Shown: positions 1-7,498 of the stretch, in pieces
Numbering within the stretch: the first letter of the stretch is position 1
Layout: each line of letters begins with the position of its first letter
Source of the DNA: DASUGM01 sp036274055
GTDB taxonomy: Bacteria > Acidobacteriota > Vicinamibacteria > Vicinamibacterales > SCN-69-37
Length of the DNA stretch: 19,443 nt
Assembly: GCA_036274055.1 (NCBI GenBank)
Contig: DASUGM010000164.1
Span: forward strand, 1-19,443
Direction: 5' to 3'
Translations under genes and position numbers: made by a program
Notes under the pieces: model-generated
Databases searched by the model: none
What the model saw: the letters and a program-made list of their open reading frames with translations, nothing else
Told to the model about the DNA's origin: nothing

Positions 1-1
1 G

Positions 2-253
2 GCGCTGACCGAGATCGACTACGCCACGCATCTCTGGCGAGAAAAGACGATTCAGACCGTCGCGAACGTGACGCGCCACGACGTCCGCCGGTGTCTCGAG
101 TTGGCCGACAGCCTCGCCCTGGAGCCCACGGTCACGGAATACCCCCTCGAGTCCGCGAATCAGGCGCTTGCCGATCTGAGGCAAGGCGGCTCACGAGGCG
201 CCAAGGTGCTTCGTATCAGCGCATCAGGCTGGCACGTATCGGGCCTCTCGTAG
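2..253 (+). CDS. Zinc-dependent alcohol dehydrogenase, C-terminal fragment (5' end outside window)
   Basis: The reading frame is open from base 2 to the TAG at 251-253, giving the last 83 residues of a protein that starts upstream of the window. The sequence (FDY-like 'IDYATHLWREKTIQTVANVTRHD', then 'YPLESANQALADLRQGG' and 'GAKVLRI') matches the C-terminal part of medium-chain, zinc-binding alcohol dehydrogenases of the AdhA/AdhP type. These oxidise alcohols or reduce aldehydes with NAD(P). The Zn ligands and Rossmann fold lie upstream and cannot be checked, so substrate and cofactor remain open. The family identification is from recalled family patterns. The last 30 bp overlap, convergently, the 3' end of the membrane-protein gene on the other strand. 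Alcohol dehydrogenases of this kind are frequent members of low-oxygen stress islands, which fits the genes to the right. Confidence 0.8.
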   Translation, partial: ALTEIDYATHLWREKTIQTVANVTRHDVRRCLELADSLALEPTVTEYPLESANQALADLRQGGSRGAKVLRISASGWHVSGLS

Positions 254-574
254 CGCCGCGACGGCGCTAACGAGTCCGATCAGCCAGCCGATCGGATACG
301 AGACGCAGATCGCGAGCCACCACATCGATCGGCCAGTGGTACCTCCAACGCCGCCGAGGGCGGAAAGGCCAAAGAGCGCCGCAACGCCCATCGCGATCAG
401 GAGGGACGCAGCGATCTGCAACCGGTAGCGCCGGCTCCTGGCGAAAAAGGCGCCGGCTGCCGCGAGCACGCTACCACCCAGAATCACCACGGACCCCTCC
501 AGCGGATCCAGCGCACCCACCAGCATCAGCAGCAGACCTGCGATGACCAACGTGCGAGCACGCGTAGGCGTCAT
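224..574 (-). CDS. Small hypothetical membrane protein, four predicted helices
   Basis: This is a 116-residue protein that I do not recognise. It has four hydrophobic stretches, at about residues 8-24, 28-44, 54-72 and 83-106, separated by short loops. One loop is basic (residues 45-52, 'ARSRRYRL'), consistent with an inner-membrane protein under the positive-inside rule. The start is well supported: a strong Shine-Dalgarno (AGGAGGGG on the minus strand, 578-585) lies just before the ATG at 572-574. Its 3' end overlaps the alcohol dehydrogenase end by 30 bp in a convergent arrangement. Upstream it is divergent to the BON operon and shares the 243-bp intergenic region. No catalytic motif is visible and no function is proposed. 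Confidence 0.7.
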   Translation of the reverse strand: MTPTRARTLVIAGLLLMLVGALDPLEGSVVILGGSVLAAAGAFFARSRRYRLQIAASLLIAMGVAALFGLSALGGVGGTTGRSMWWLAICVSYPIGWLIGLVSAVAALREARYVPA

Positions 575-592
575 AACCCCTCCTGTTGCTCC

Positions 593-613
593 TCGATCCC
601 GCTCCTGGATCGA
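593..613. repeat. Inverted repeat TCGATCC-N7-GGATCGA
   Basis: Two perfect 7-bp arms (593-599 and 607-613) are separated by 7 bp, 19-39 bp upstream of the minus-strand membrane-protein ATG. The position suits an operator or 5' leader hairpin for that gene. There is no independent support, and short inverted repeats occur by chance in GC-rich DNA. Confidence 0.3.
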
Positions 614-643
614 TCATACGGAACGGGTCGCTCAGCGAGTCGT

Positions 644-660
644 GAAGAACTCTGAAGAAC
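644..660 (+). repeat. Tandem direct repeat GAAGAAC with 10-bp period
   Basis: GAAGAAC occurs at 644-650 and again at 654-660, exactly one helical turn apart. This spacing is typical of tandem binding sites of dimeric response regulators. It lies about 120-137 bp upstream of the predicted transcription start of the BON operon, where an enhancer for a sigma-54 promoter would be expected. It also lies 70-86 bp upstream of the divergent membrane-protein gene. Confidence 0.3.
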
Positions 661-692
661 ACTCAGGGGTGGAAAATCATGGGACCGACCGG

Positions 693-732
693 GGAATTTC
701 CCGGGATTTCCGTTTAATTTCGCGGATTTTCA
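693..732. other. AT-rich segment with imperfect palindrome upstream of the BON operon
   Basis: In a window of high GC content this 40-bp stretch is clearly AT-richer. It contains an imperfect dyad centred on TCCCGGGA (700-707), followed by TTTAATTT. It lies about 50-90 bp before the predicted transcription start, the usual place for a DNA-bending (IHF-like) or regulator site between a sigma-54 promoter and its enhancer. No IHF consensus was matched convincingly. Confidence 0.3.
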
Positions 733-754
733 CCGCTCAACCGCCGCGCCCGAC

Positions 755-770
755 TGGCACCGGTTCTGCG
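755..770 (+). promoter_or_regulatory. Sigma-54 (-24/-12) promoter of the BON-USP-nitroreductase-SDR operon
   Basis: The sequence TGGCAC-N5-CTGCG matches the sigma-54 consensus TGGCAC-N5-TTGC(A/T). The complete TGGCAC element is present, and the invariant GG (756-757) and GC (768-769) have exactly the required 12-bp offset. The deviations are C for T at the first base of the -12 box and a final G. The predicted transcription start is near base 781, giving a leader of about 37 nt before the ATG at 818. Transcription would need an AAA+ enhancer-binding activator, not encoded in this window. Confidence 0.7.
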
Positions 771-817
771 TGAGTAAGTGTGCAGTAGGCGCATCGAGTG
801 CGCGGCGGAGAATGACC

Positions 818-1471
818 ATGACCAAAGACCGCGAGCTACAAGAGCGCGTCCTGAGGGCGCTCGACTATGAACCCGGACTGAACGCCGCAAACGTCGGCGT
901 CACCGTCCACGAGGGCGTCGTCACGCTGAAAGGCATGATGTCGACGTGTCTGGAGAGGATGCAGGCCGAGCAAGCCATCGGCCGGATCTACGGCGTTCGC
1001 GCCGTCGCTAACGACATCGAGGTGCGGCTCAATCCCGGCGCGCGCCGCGACGACAGCGCCATCGCCGAGGCCGCCGCCAACTCGATCACGTGGAACACGG
1101 CCGTCCCGCCAAGATCGGTGAAGGTCGCGGTGCGCAGCGGCTGGCTGACGCTCACGGGGGCGGTCGAGTGGCAGTTCCAGCGTGAAGCGGCCGAGCACGA
1201 TCTCCATCGTCTGTTCGGCGTGACCGGCGTCACCAACATGATCAGGGTGAAGCCGAAGGCCCGGCCATCCGTGGTGCGCCACAAAATCGAAGAAGCGCTG
1301 ATGCGGAGCGCCGCGGTTGACGCCGAGCACATCGAGGTTCAGACGAAGAAGGGCCTGGTGATTCTGCGTGGCCACGTCCGTTCGCTCGCTGAACGGCGGG
1401 AAGCTGAACGCGCGGCGTGGTCGGCGCCGGGTGTCACCCTGGTCGACGATCGGCTGACGGTAACGGCGTGA
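818..1471 (+). CDS. Triple BON-domain protein
   Basis: A 217-residue protein made of three consecutive BON domains, at about residues 2-70, 77-145 and 150-217. Each has the family pattern: a helix, then a beta-turn with 'V.V..GVVTLKG', 'GWLTLTG' or 'GLVILRG', then a helix ending in a 'GV..V.N.I.V' strand. BON domains usually bind lipid or act at envelopes (OsmY, Kbp). Here there is no signal peptide, so this one is probably cytoplasmic. The ATG at 818 is chosen because GGAG (807-810) lies 7 nt upstream; the ATG at 812 is too close to it and the GTG at 770 lies inside the promoter. It is the first gene of a four-gene operon, 7 bp from the USP gene. Cytoplasmic multi-BON proteins commonly accompany USP genes in stress islands; the exact role is unknown. 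Confidence 0.85.
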   Translation: MTKDRELQERVLRALDYEPGLNAANVGVTVHEGVVTLKGMMSTCLERMQAEQAIGRIYGVRAVANDIEVRLNPGARRDDSAIAEAAANSITWNTAVPPRSVKVAVRSGWLTLTGAVEWQFQREAAEHDLHRLFGVTGVTNMIRVKPKARPSVVRHKIEEALMRSAAVDAEHIEVQTKKGLVILRGHVRSLAERREAERAAWSAPGVTLVDDRLTVTA

Positions 1472-1478
1472 GCCGTCG

Positions 1479-1943
1479 ATGATTCAGGTTCGCGCGATCC
1501 TCGTCCCGACCGACTTCAGCGGGCCAGCCACCGCGGCGTGGGAACACGCGCAATGGCTGGCGACGCAGTTGCGGTCCCGGATTCACCTGCTGCATGTCGT
1601 CTCACCGGCGCCTTTCGACGGAATGAGCGACGAAGCTGCGGGCATGCAACTCGGGGCGATCTTCCGGAACGCGGAGCAGTACGCGCGCGAACAGCTGCAG
1701 ACGATGATCCCTGCGCGCGGACCGTTGGCAAAGCGCGTCATCGTGGCCACGGCGAGCGGCCCGACCGTCGATGGCATTCTGCACTACGCGGCCGCCAACG
1801 ACATCGACCTCATCGTCATCGGCACGCACGGCCGCGGCGCGGTCGGCCATCTTCTACTGGGCAGCGTTGCCGAGCGCTGTCTTCAGCGAGCCACGCTGCC
1901 CGTGCTCACCGTCCATGACCAGTTGTTCGGAGGCAGACGATGA
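1479..1943 (+). CDS. Universal stress protein (UspA family, ATP-binding type)
   Basis: A 154-residue single-domain USP, the usual length for the family. It starts with the typical 'ILVPTDFS' strand and Asp (residues 7-14). It carries the ATP-binding pattern G-2x-G-9x-G-S at residues 115-129 ('GTHGRGAVGHLLLGS'), so it should belong to the nucleotide-binding (MJ0577-like) class, not the UspA class that lacks ATP binding. It ends with the conserved 'LPVLTVH' strand. Such proteins promote survival under starvation, hypoxia or redox stress. The gene begins 7 bp after the BON gene and its stop codon overlaps the next start codon (ATGA), so it is translationally linked to the nitroreductase. Confidence 0.93.
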   Translation: MIQVRAILVPTDFSGPATAAWEHAQWLATQLRSRIHLLHVVSPAPFDGMSDEAAGMQLGAIFRNAEQYAREQLQTMIPARGPLAKRVIVATASGPTVDGILHYAAANDIDLIVIGTHGRGAVGHLLLGSVAERCLQRATLPVLTVHDQLFGGRR

Positions 1944-2575
1944 GGACGACCACGACGATTAGCGACGCGATTGCGTCCCGGCATTCAACCCGTTCGTTCA
2001 CGCCGGATGCCGTCAGCGAGGCGAGCGTGCGCGCGCTGTTACAGGCCGCGGTTCAGGCGCCGACGGCCATGCACGTGGAGCCCTGGCGCTTCGTCGTCGT
2101 GCAGGATCGGGACGCATTGAAGCGGTACTCGGACGTCGCGAAGGCGACGCTGGTGAAGGAAGCGGAGCTCTATCGCGATCTGCACGACCCCTCGCTGACG
2201 CCAAAGAACGGCGGTTTCCTCCGGGCGCTGGCCAGTCCGGATTTCAACATCTTCTACAACGCCGGCACGCTGGTCCTGATCGGCGCGCGGCTGACGAATC
2301 CCTTTGTCGCCGGCGACTGCTGGCTGGCCGCGGAGAACCTGATGCTCGCAGCGGCTGGGATGGGGCTGGGCACCTGCTGCATCGGCTCAGCGTTACCGGC
2401 CGTCAACTCCGCCGCCGTGAAGGCGGAATTGGGAATCCCGGGCGATGTCACCGTGATCGCCGCGATTGTCGTCGGTGTGCCCGCCGACGCTCCGATGCCA
2501 TCGGCCCGAAAGGCGCCGGTGATTCTGACTTGGAAGCAGGCGCCGCACGGTCTCGACACCGACGAGCAGTGCTGA
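1940..2575 (+). CDS. Nitroreductase family FMN-dependent oxidoreductase
   Basis: A 211-residue protein of the nitroreductase fold. The N-terminal 'RHSTRSF' (residues 14-20) is the FMN-phosphate binding motif. 'AAVQAPTAMHVEPWRFVVV' follows the family pattern for flavin contacts and dimer formation. 'GMGLGTCCIGSA' is the conserved glycine-rich segment around residue 145. These enzymes use NAD(P)H to reduce nitro compounds, quinones or flavins; the substrate cannot be read from sequence. The start overlaps the USP stop (ATGA) and is preceded by GGAGG at a good distance. Nitroreductases are recurrent members of hypoxia/dormancy regulons, consistent with the BON and USP neighbours. Confidence 0.9.
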   Translation: MRTTTTISDAIASRHSTRSFTPDAVSEASVRALLQAAVQAPTAMHVEPWRFVVVQDRDALKRYSDVAKATLVKEAELYRDLHDPSLTPKNGGFLRALASPDFNIFYNAGTLVLIGARLTNPFVAGDCWLAAENLMLAAAGMGLGTCCIGSALPAVNSAAVKAELGIPGDVTVIAAIVVGVPADAPMPSARKAPVILTWKQAPHGLDTDEQC

Positions 2576-2606
2576 CGGCGCCGCGATCGAGAGTCAGGAG
2601 ACGGAC

Positions 2607-3374
2607 ATGAATCGATTGAACGGCAAGACGGCACTTGTCACCGGCGCGGCGCTGGGGATCGGCCGCGCGGCCTGCCTGCGGATGGCCGGCGAGGGGGCGC
2701 GCGTCGCCGTCACCGATCTGCGCGAGTCCGACGGACGCGAGGTCGTCGCGCAGATCGAGCGCGACGGCGGGCGCGCCGCCTACTGGCAGCTCGACGTCAG
2801 CCGTGAAGCCGAGGCGCAGCGTGTGATCGGCGAGGTCGTCAGCACGTTCGGCGCCGTCGATGTCCTGGTCAACAACGCCGGCATCAGCGGCGTCAGCAAA
2901 CCAACGCACGAGATCACGGAAGCCGAATGGGACGCGCTGATGGCCGTCAACGTCAAGGGCGTCTTCTTCTGCACGAAGCACGTGCTCCCGCACATGATCC
3001 GTGCCGGAGGCGGCAGCATCGTCAACCTGTCGTCGATCTACGGCCTGGTCGGCGCTCCGGACGCGCCGCCCTATCACGCCTCGAAGGGCGCGGTCCGCCT
3101 GATGACCAAGACCGACGCGCTGCTCTACGCGCCGAACAAGATCCGTGTGAACTCCATTCATCCGGGTTTCATCTGGACACCCATGGTCGAGAACTTCACC
3201 AACGCGGCGCCGGACCCGGCAAAGGCCCGCCAGGCGGTTGCGGCGAAACACCCGCTCGGACACATGGGTGATCCCGATGACATCGCGTGGGGCATCGTCT
3301 ATCTCGCCTCCGACGAGGCCAGGTTCGTCACCGGCGCGGAACTCGTGATCGACGGCGGCTACACCGCGCAGTGA
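2607..3374 (+). CDS. Short-chain dehydrogenase/reductase (classical SDR)
   Basis: A 255-residue classical SDR. The cofactor motif TGAALGIG is at residues 12-19. Asp37 lies at the end of the second strand ('VTDLRE'), favouring NAD(H) over NADP(H). NNAG is at 89-92. The catalytic triad is Ser143, Tyr156 and Lys160 in 'YHASK', and the C-terminal 'ELVIDGGYTAQ' is typical. It resembles glucose-1-dehydrogenase or cyclopentanol-dehydrogenase-like members; the substrate is unknown. A clear Shine-Dalgarno (AGGAG, 6 nt spacing) precedes the ATG. It lies 31 bp downstream of the nitroreductase and is probably the last gene of the sigma-54 operon. It ends only 7 bp from the convergent PRTase-esterase gene. 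Confidence 0.93.
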   Translation: MNRLNGKTALVTGAALGIGRAACLRMAGEGARVAVTDLRESDGREVVAQIERDGGRAAYWQLDVSREAEAQRVIGEVVSTFGAVDVLVNNAGISGVSKPTHEITEAEWDALMAVNVKGVFFCTKHVLPHMIRAGGGSIVNLSSIYGLVGAPDAPPYHASKGAVRLMTKTDALLYAPNKIRVNSIHPGFIWTPMVENFTNAAPDPAKARQAVAAKHPLGHMGDPDDIAWGIVYLASDEARFVTGAELVIDGGYTAQ

Positions 3375-3381
3375 CTGGCGC

Positions 3382-5388
3382 TCACAGACCGGTGGGAAAC
3401 GTCTCGGCCAGCTCTCCGGCGTCCCAGGTGGACGTTCGTTCCATCGGTTCGACCGCGCGCGTCTCGTCGAGGTGGACGACGTAGTCGAATTGATCGGCGA
3501 GCCGGGCGTGGAAATAGTGACTGCGACGCTCGGTCTCCGGCAGATACAGCACACCGATCGCGCGCTCCAGGCGCGGGGCGGCGAGTGCAGATGCCAGATC
3601 CAGATCGGTGCGCAGCGGCAGCAGGAAGTTCCCGACCCGGCTTTCGTGGAACAGATGCTCGTAGCTTGCAGCCAGCGCCGGCCGGACGTGACGCCGGTGG
3701 GCCGGGCCGTCCCAGGCGGTCGCGGCCGTCACCGTGCCGGTGAAGGTCGTGAATCCGACGGAGACGACGCCGGCGCCGAAGCGCTCGCGCGCGAGTTGAC
3801 CGACGTTCAGTTCGCCGTGCTCGCCCATCTCGGTGGCCCGGGCATCGCCCAGGTGCGAGTTGTGCGCCCAGACGACGACCCGTGCCGGCCGATCCGGCTG
3901 GCCAAGGAAGGTCACGAGATTGGACAGCGTGTCGGTCATGTGATGATCGCGCAGGTTCCAGGACGCCACGCGCCCGCCGAACATTGTGCGGTAGTAGGCC
4001 TCGGCGTCCCGGACGACGCGGGCGTTCTGTTCGGCGACGAAGTATTCGTCCTGGGCCAGGCGTCCGTCGCGCTGGGCGTACTCGGCGGCGCGGCGCCGCA
4101 GCTCGACCAGCTGCGTCACCACTTCCCGCTCGCACGTGGCCTCAATACCCAGCCCGGTGGCGTGGGCGTAACTCTGCATCTCGTCGCCGAACCGATCGAA
4201 GCAGGCGTAGCGGGCCCGGGCGCGCTGCCCCGCCGGCGGATCGACTTTGTCGAGAAACGCAATCACCGCCCGCATCGATGCGTGGAGGCTGTACAAATCG
4301 AGGCCATAGAACCCGGCGCGCTGCTCGACTGGCAGCGGCTCGTTGTGCGATCGGAGCCAGCCGACGAAGTCCAGCACGTCGGCGTTGCGCCACATCCACG
4401 ACGGAAATCGGCGGAAATCGGCCAGCGCTTCGGTGGCGTCACGATCGCCGCCGGTGCCGCGGACATAGCGGTTCACGCGGTAGGCATCCGGCCAGTCGGC
4501 TTCCACCGCCACCGCGGTAAAGCCTTTCTCGACGATCAGCCGCCTGGTGATCGCCGCGCGCTCCCGATAGAACTCATGCGTGCCGTGCGTCGCTTCGCCG
4601 AGCAGGACAACGCGCGCCGTCGCCAGCGCGTCGATCAGGCGATCGCGATCGCGCGGCGCCTCGGTCCACGGCAGGGCGCGACGGCGGACCAGCGCAACCG
4701 GGTCGAGAGGCACGAACGCCGGCGGCGAGTGATGCCTCGGCGCCGACTCGACGGCGCCAATCAGCCTGCGGACTTCGTCGTCGCTCGTCTCCGAGAAGTC
4801 GACGTACCAGAGCCCGACCGCCCCGAAATCGTCAGGCGTCACTGCACAAACGACCCGATCGGCGTAGTTGCGGAGGCGCTGGCAGGTCTGCGAGGCGCCA
4901 ACCGGCGCCGCGGCGACAATCGCGGCAGGTCCGAGCTGACGCAGGGCGACCAGCGCGGCCTCCATCGTCGCGCCGGTCGCCAACCCGTCGTCGACGACGA
5001 TGACGGTACGACCTGACACGTTGGGACGGCGTCGTGCGCCGCGGTACTGACGGTCGCGGCGATCCAGCTCGAGTCGCTCGCGCATCGCGACCTGCTCGAC
5101 AAGTGCGCGCGGAATGCCGAGGTCACGAATCAGGCGCTCGTCGAGCACCTGAATACCGCCCTCGGCGATCGCGCCCATGGCGAGCTCAGGATGTCCGGGC
5201 ACGCCGAGCTTGCGAACCAGAAAGACATCGAGCGGCGCGGCCAGTTGCTGCGCGACTTCGGCGGCCACCGGCACGCCGCCGCGCGGCAATCCGAGCACGA
5301 GGACGTCCGAGCGGTCGGCGTAGCTGATCAGGTGGCGCGCCAGCTGACGGCCGGCGTCGACGCGGTTCGCGAAGCTATCGGTCGTCAT
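3382..5388 (-). CDS. Phosphoribosyltransferase / erythromycin-esterase-like fusion protein
   Basis: A 668-residue two-domain protein. Residues 1-215 are a type-I phosphoribosyltransferase domain: 'LGLPRGGVPVA' near residue 32, 'VRKLGVPGHPELAMGAIAEGG', and the PRPP loop 'VIVVDDGLATGAT' at 129-141. Residues 225-668 match the erythromycin esterase (EreA/EreB-like) family: 'GEATHGTHEFY' at 264-274, 'EADWPD' at 296-301 and 'AHNSHLGDAR' at 508-517, which carry the family's conserved Glu and His residues. Despite the name, most members are not proven macrolide esterases. The start has AGAAGGG about 8 nt upstream. The gene lies 115 bp downstream of the MacB-like permease on the same strand, so it may be read through from the exporter operon or have its own promoter. 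The substrate and reason for the fusion are unknown; this two-domain arrangement is recurrent in stress islands. Confidence 0.9.
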   Translation of the reverse strand: MTTDSFANRVDAGRQLARHLISYADRSDVLVLGLPRGGVPVAAEVAQQLAAPLDVFLVRKLGVPGHPELAMGAIAEGGIQVLDERLIRDLGIPRALVEQVAMRERLELDRRDRQYRGARRRPNVSGRTVIVVDDGLATGATMEAALVALRQLGPAAIVAAAPVGASQTCQRLRNYADRVVCAVTPDDFGAVGLWYVDFSETSDDEVRRLIGAVESAPRHHSPPAFVPLDPVALVRRRALPWTEAPRDRDRLIDALATARVVLLGEATHGTHEFYRERAAITRRLIVEKGFTAVAVEADWPDAYRVNRYVRGTGGDRDATEALADFRRFPSWMWRNADVLDFVGWLRSHNEPLPVEQRAGFYGLDLYSLHASMRAVIAFLDKVDPPAGQRARARYACFDRFGDEMQSYAHATGLGIEATCEREVVTQLVELRRRAAEYAQRDGRLAQDEYFVAEQNARVVRDAEAYYRTMFGGRVASWNLRDHHMTDTLSNLVTFLGQPDRPARVVVWAHNSHLGDARATEMGEHGELNVGQLARERFGAGVVSVGFTTFTGTVTAATAWDGPAHRRHVRPALAASYEHLFHESRVGNFLLPLRTDLDLASALAAPRLERAIGVLYLPETERRSHYFHARLADQFDYVVHLDETRAVEPMERTSTWDAGELAETFPTGL

Positions 5389-5503
5389 GTGGCGGTTCCC
5401 TTCTGAAGCAGGTCGCGAGAGCTCGTCACGCTCAGATCGGGGCGCGTCCTCTGCCGGCGGCCCAGAAAATCACGGCCCGCCCGGAAAATCTCGAACACGC
5501 CGG

Positions 5504-6721
5504 TCATTCGAACCGCAGGGCCTCGATCGGATCCAGGCGGGCGGCACGTCTCGCCGGGTAGAACCCGAAGAAGATGCCGACGAACGCCGAGAAACCGAAT
5601 GCCAGCGCGACGGATTCCCCGGTAAAGCTCGTTGGCCACGACAGCAGGTACGTCAACGCCCGTGAGAACCCGAATCCCAGGGCGATGCCGACCAGCCCGC
5701 CGACCAGGCTGATCGTGGCCGCCTCGACGAGAAACTGCAGCAGCACGTCGTGAGCCTTGGCGCCGACCGCCATGCGCAAGCCGATCTCGCGCGTGCGCTC
5801 GCTGACGGAGACCAGCATGATGTTCATGATCCCGATCCCGCCCACCAGCAGCGACACGCCGGCAATGCCGGCCAGAAGCGCGGTCATCGTGCGGGTCGAT
5901 TCCGTCCGCAGGCTGGCCATCTCTTCGAGCGTCCGCACGGTGAAGTCATCGTCGGCGGCTGACGCGAGTCGATGACGAGCGCGCAGCGTCTCGGCGATCG
6001 CCGATGCGACGCTGGCGACGGTCCGGGCCGATACCGCGGACACCGTCGCGCCGTGGACGTGCGTGATGCCGAGGAGTTTCTTTTGCGCGGTCGTGTACGG
6101 GACGAAGACGACGTCGTCCTGGTCCTGCCCCATCGCAACCGCGCCTTTCGCGGACAAGACGCCAAGCACTCTGAATGGCTGGGTGCCGATGCGCACGATC
6201 TGTCCGGTCGGGTCCGCGTCGGGCCCGAACAGTGTGGCGCTGACGACGGCGCCGAGGACCGCGACGTTGGCCACGCCGCGGACCTCTTGCGTCGTGAAGA
6301 AGGCGCCGGTTCGCATCGGCCAGGCGCGGATCGCCGGCATGTCCACGTCGGTGCCTTCGATTCGCGTCGACCAGTTCTGGCCGCCGGCCACGACCTGCCG
6401 GCGCGTGTTGACGCTCGCCGCGACGTACTGCACATCGGGCAACTGCCGGATCGCGTCGACGTCCTGGGGGGTCAGTGTCGTCGCCGCGCCGGGCCCCTGT
6501 CGGGCCCCGCCCATTGTCAGGCTTCCTGCCATGACGGCGACGACGTTCGTGCCGGCGCTTTGAATCTGTTCTTCGATCACGCGTTGTGCGCCGCGGCCGA
6601 GCGCCACCATCGTGATCACGGCAGCCACGCCGATGACGACGCCGAGCATCGTGAGCAACGTGCGCATGCGATTGCCCTCGAGCGCATCGAAGGCCACGTG
6701 CAGGATCATGCGGCGGGACAT
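5504..6721 (-). CDS. MacB-like ABC transporter permease (FtsX family)
   Basis: A 405-residue permease with the MacB topology. The first membrane helix is at about residues 20-41, followed by a large periplasmic domain (about 45-275) and then three helices near 282-305, 330-353 and 372-392. The hallmark 'GIGIMNIMLVSVSERTREIG' and the end 'YPARRAARLDPIEALRFE' are textbook for MacB/FtsX permeases without a fused ATPase. Such proteins work by mechanotransmission with a periplasmic adaptor and an outer-membrane channel, exporting antibiotics, peptides or lipids. The start is 9 bp downstream of the ATPase gene. No TolC-like gene is visible in the window. The substrate is unknown. Confidence 0.94.
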   Translation of the reverse strand: MSRRMILHVAFDALEGNRMRTLLTMLGVVIGVAAVITMVALGRGAQRVIEEQIQSAGTNVVAVMAGSLTMGGARQGPGAATTLTPQDVDAIRQLPDVQYVAASVNTRRQVVAGGQNWSTRIEGTDVDMPAIRAWPMRTGAFFTTQEVRGVANVAVLGAVVSATLFGPDADPTGQIVRIGTQPFRVLGVLSAKGAVAMGQDQDDVVFVPYTTAQKKLLGITHVHGATVSAVSARTVASVASAIAETLRARHRLASAADDDFTVRTLEEMASLRTESTRTMTALLAGIAGVSLLVGGIGIMNIMLVSVSERTREIGLRMAVGAKAHDVLLQFLVEAATISLVGGLVGIALGFGFSRALTYLLSWPTSFTGESVALAFGFSAFVGIFFGFYPARRAARLDPIEALRFE

Positions 6722-6730
6722 CGTCGTAGC

Positions 6731-7498
6731 TCAGGCCGGACGCGCGATGCGCGCGGCGGGCGGCGGCAGCGCCGCCAGATCGATCGAGGCCGTGCGCCGG
6801 TCGACGACCGGCAGGTCCTCGACGACGCAGCCGTCGCGAAAGGCGATGGAGCGTCCCGCGCACTGAGCGATATCGCGCTCGTGGGTGACGAGCAGGATCG
6901 TGATGCCTTGCTCGGCGTTGAGGCGCTGGAAGATTTCCATGACTTCGAGGCTCGTCCGCGTATCGAGGTTCCCGGTCGGCTCATCGGCCAGGACCAGCGC
7001 CGGGTGGTTGATGAGCGCGCGGGCAATCGCGATGCGCTGATGTTGGCCGCCGGAGAGCTGGTTGGGGCGATGCTGCGCGCGCTCGGCCAGGCCGACCGCG
7101 GCAAGCGCCGCCATCGCCCGCTCGCGACGCTCGGCGGCCCTCATCTCGGTGCCGACGTAGAGCAATGGCAACTCGACGTTGTCGAGCGCGCTCTTGCGCG
7201 GCAGCAGGTTGAAGCCCTGAAAGACAAACCCGATTCGCGTGTTGCGGATTACGGCCAGTTCGTCGCGCGACAGCTGTGAGACATCGCGGTCTTCGAGCCG
7301 ATAGGTCCCGGACGTCGGCCGATCGAGACAGCCGACGATGTGCATGAACGTCGACTTGCCGGATCCCGACGGCCCGGTGATCGCGACGAACTCGCCGGCG
7401 TGCACCTCCAGCGTCACGCCACCGAGCGCGTGGACCTCCACTTCGCCACGCCGGTAGACCTTGACCAGGTCACGAACGGACACGAGCGGTTCGCTCAT
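6731..7498 (-). CDS. MacB-type ABC transporter ATP-binding protein
   Basis: A 255-residue ATPase of the LolD/MacB class. Walker A GPSGSGKST is at 42-50, the Q-loop Gln at 94 ('FVFQGFNLLP'), the signature LSGGQ at 148-152, Walker B 'LVLADE' at 168-173 followed by 'PTGNLD', and the switch His at 206. A longer in-frame extension exists upstream, but the ATG at 7498 is chosen because it overlaps the adaptor stop codon (ATGA) and starts right at the conserved 'LVSVRDLVKVY'. The tail after about residue 225 is slightly longer than usual. It powers the adjacent permease. Confidence 0.94.
   Translation of the reverse strand: MSEPLVSVRDLVKVYRRGEVEVHALGGVTLEVHAGEFVAITGPSGSGKSTFMHIVGCLDRPTSGTYRLEDRDVSQLSRDELAVIRNTRIGFVFQGFNLLPRKSALDNVELPLLYVGTEMRAAERRERAMAALAAVGLAERAQHRPNQLSGGQHQRIAIARALINHPALVLADEPTGNLDTRTSLEVMEIFQRLNAEQGITILLVTHERDIAQCAGRSIAFRDGCVVEDLPVVDRRTASIDLAALPPPAARIARPA

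Noticed and set aside
543..773. 76-codon plus-strand frame in the divergent region
   Set aside because: It spans the membrane-protein start, the repeats and the sigma-54 promoter; no ribosome site or domain.
2448..3554. 368-codon open frame on the minus strand
   Set aside because: Antisense to the SDR gene with intact TGxxxGIG and YxxxK motifs; composition is shadow-like.
3472..5016. 514-codon open frame on the plus strand
   Set aside because: It is antisense to the PRTase-esterase gene, whose motifs are intact. The translation is Arg/Asp/His/Pro-rich without family motifs, as expected for shadow frames in GC-rich DNA.
5972..7279. 435-codon open frame on the plus strand
   Set aside because: Antisense to the MacB-like permease and ATPase genes; no signal peptide, domain or ribosome site supports it.
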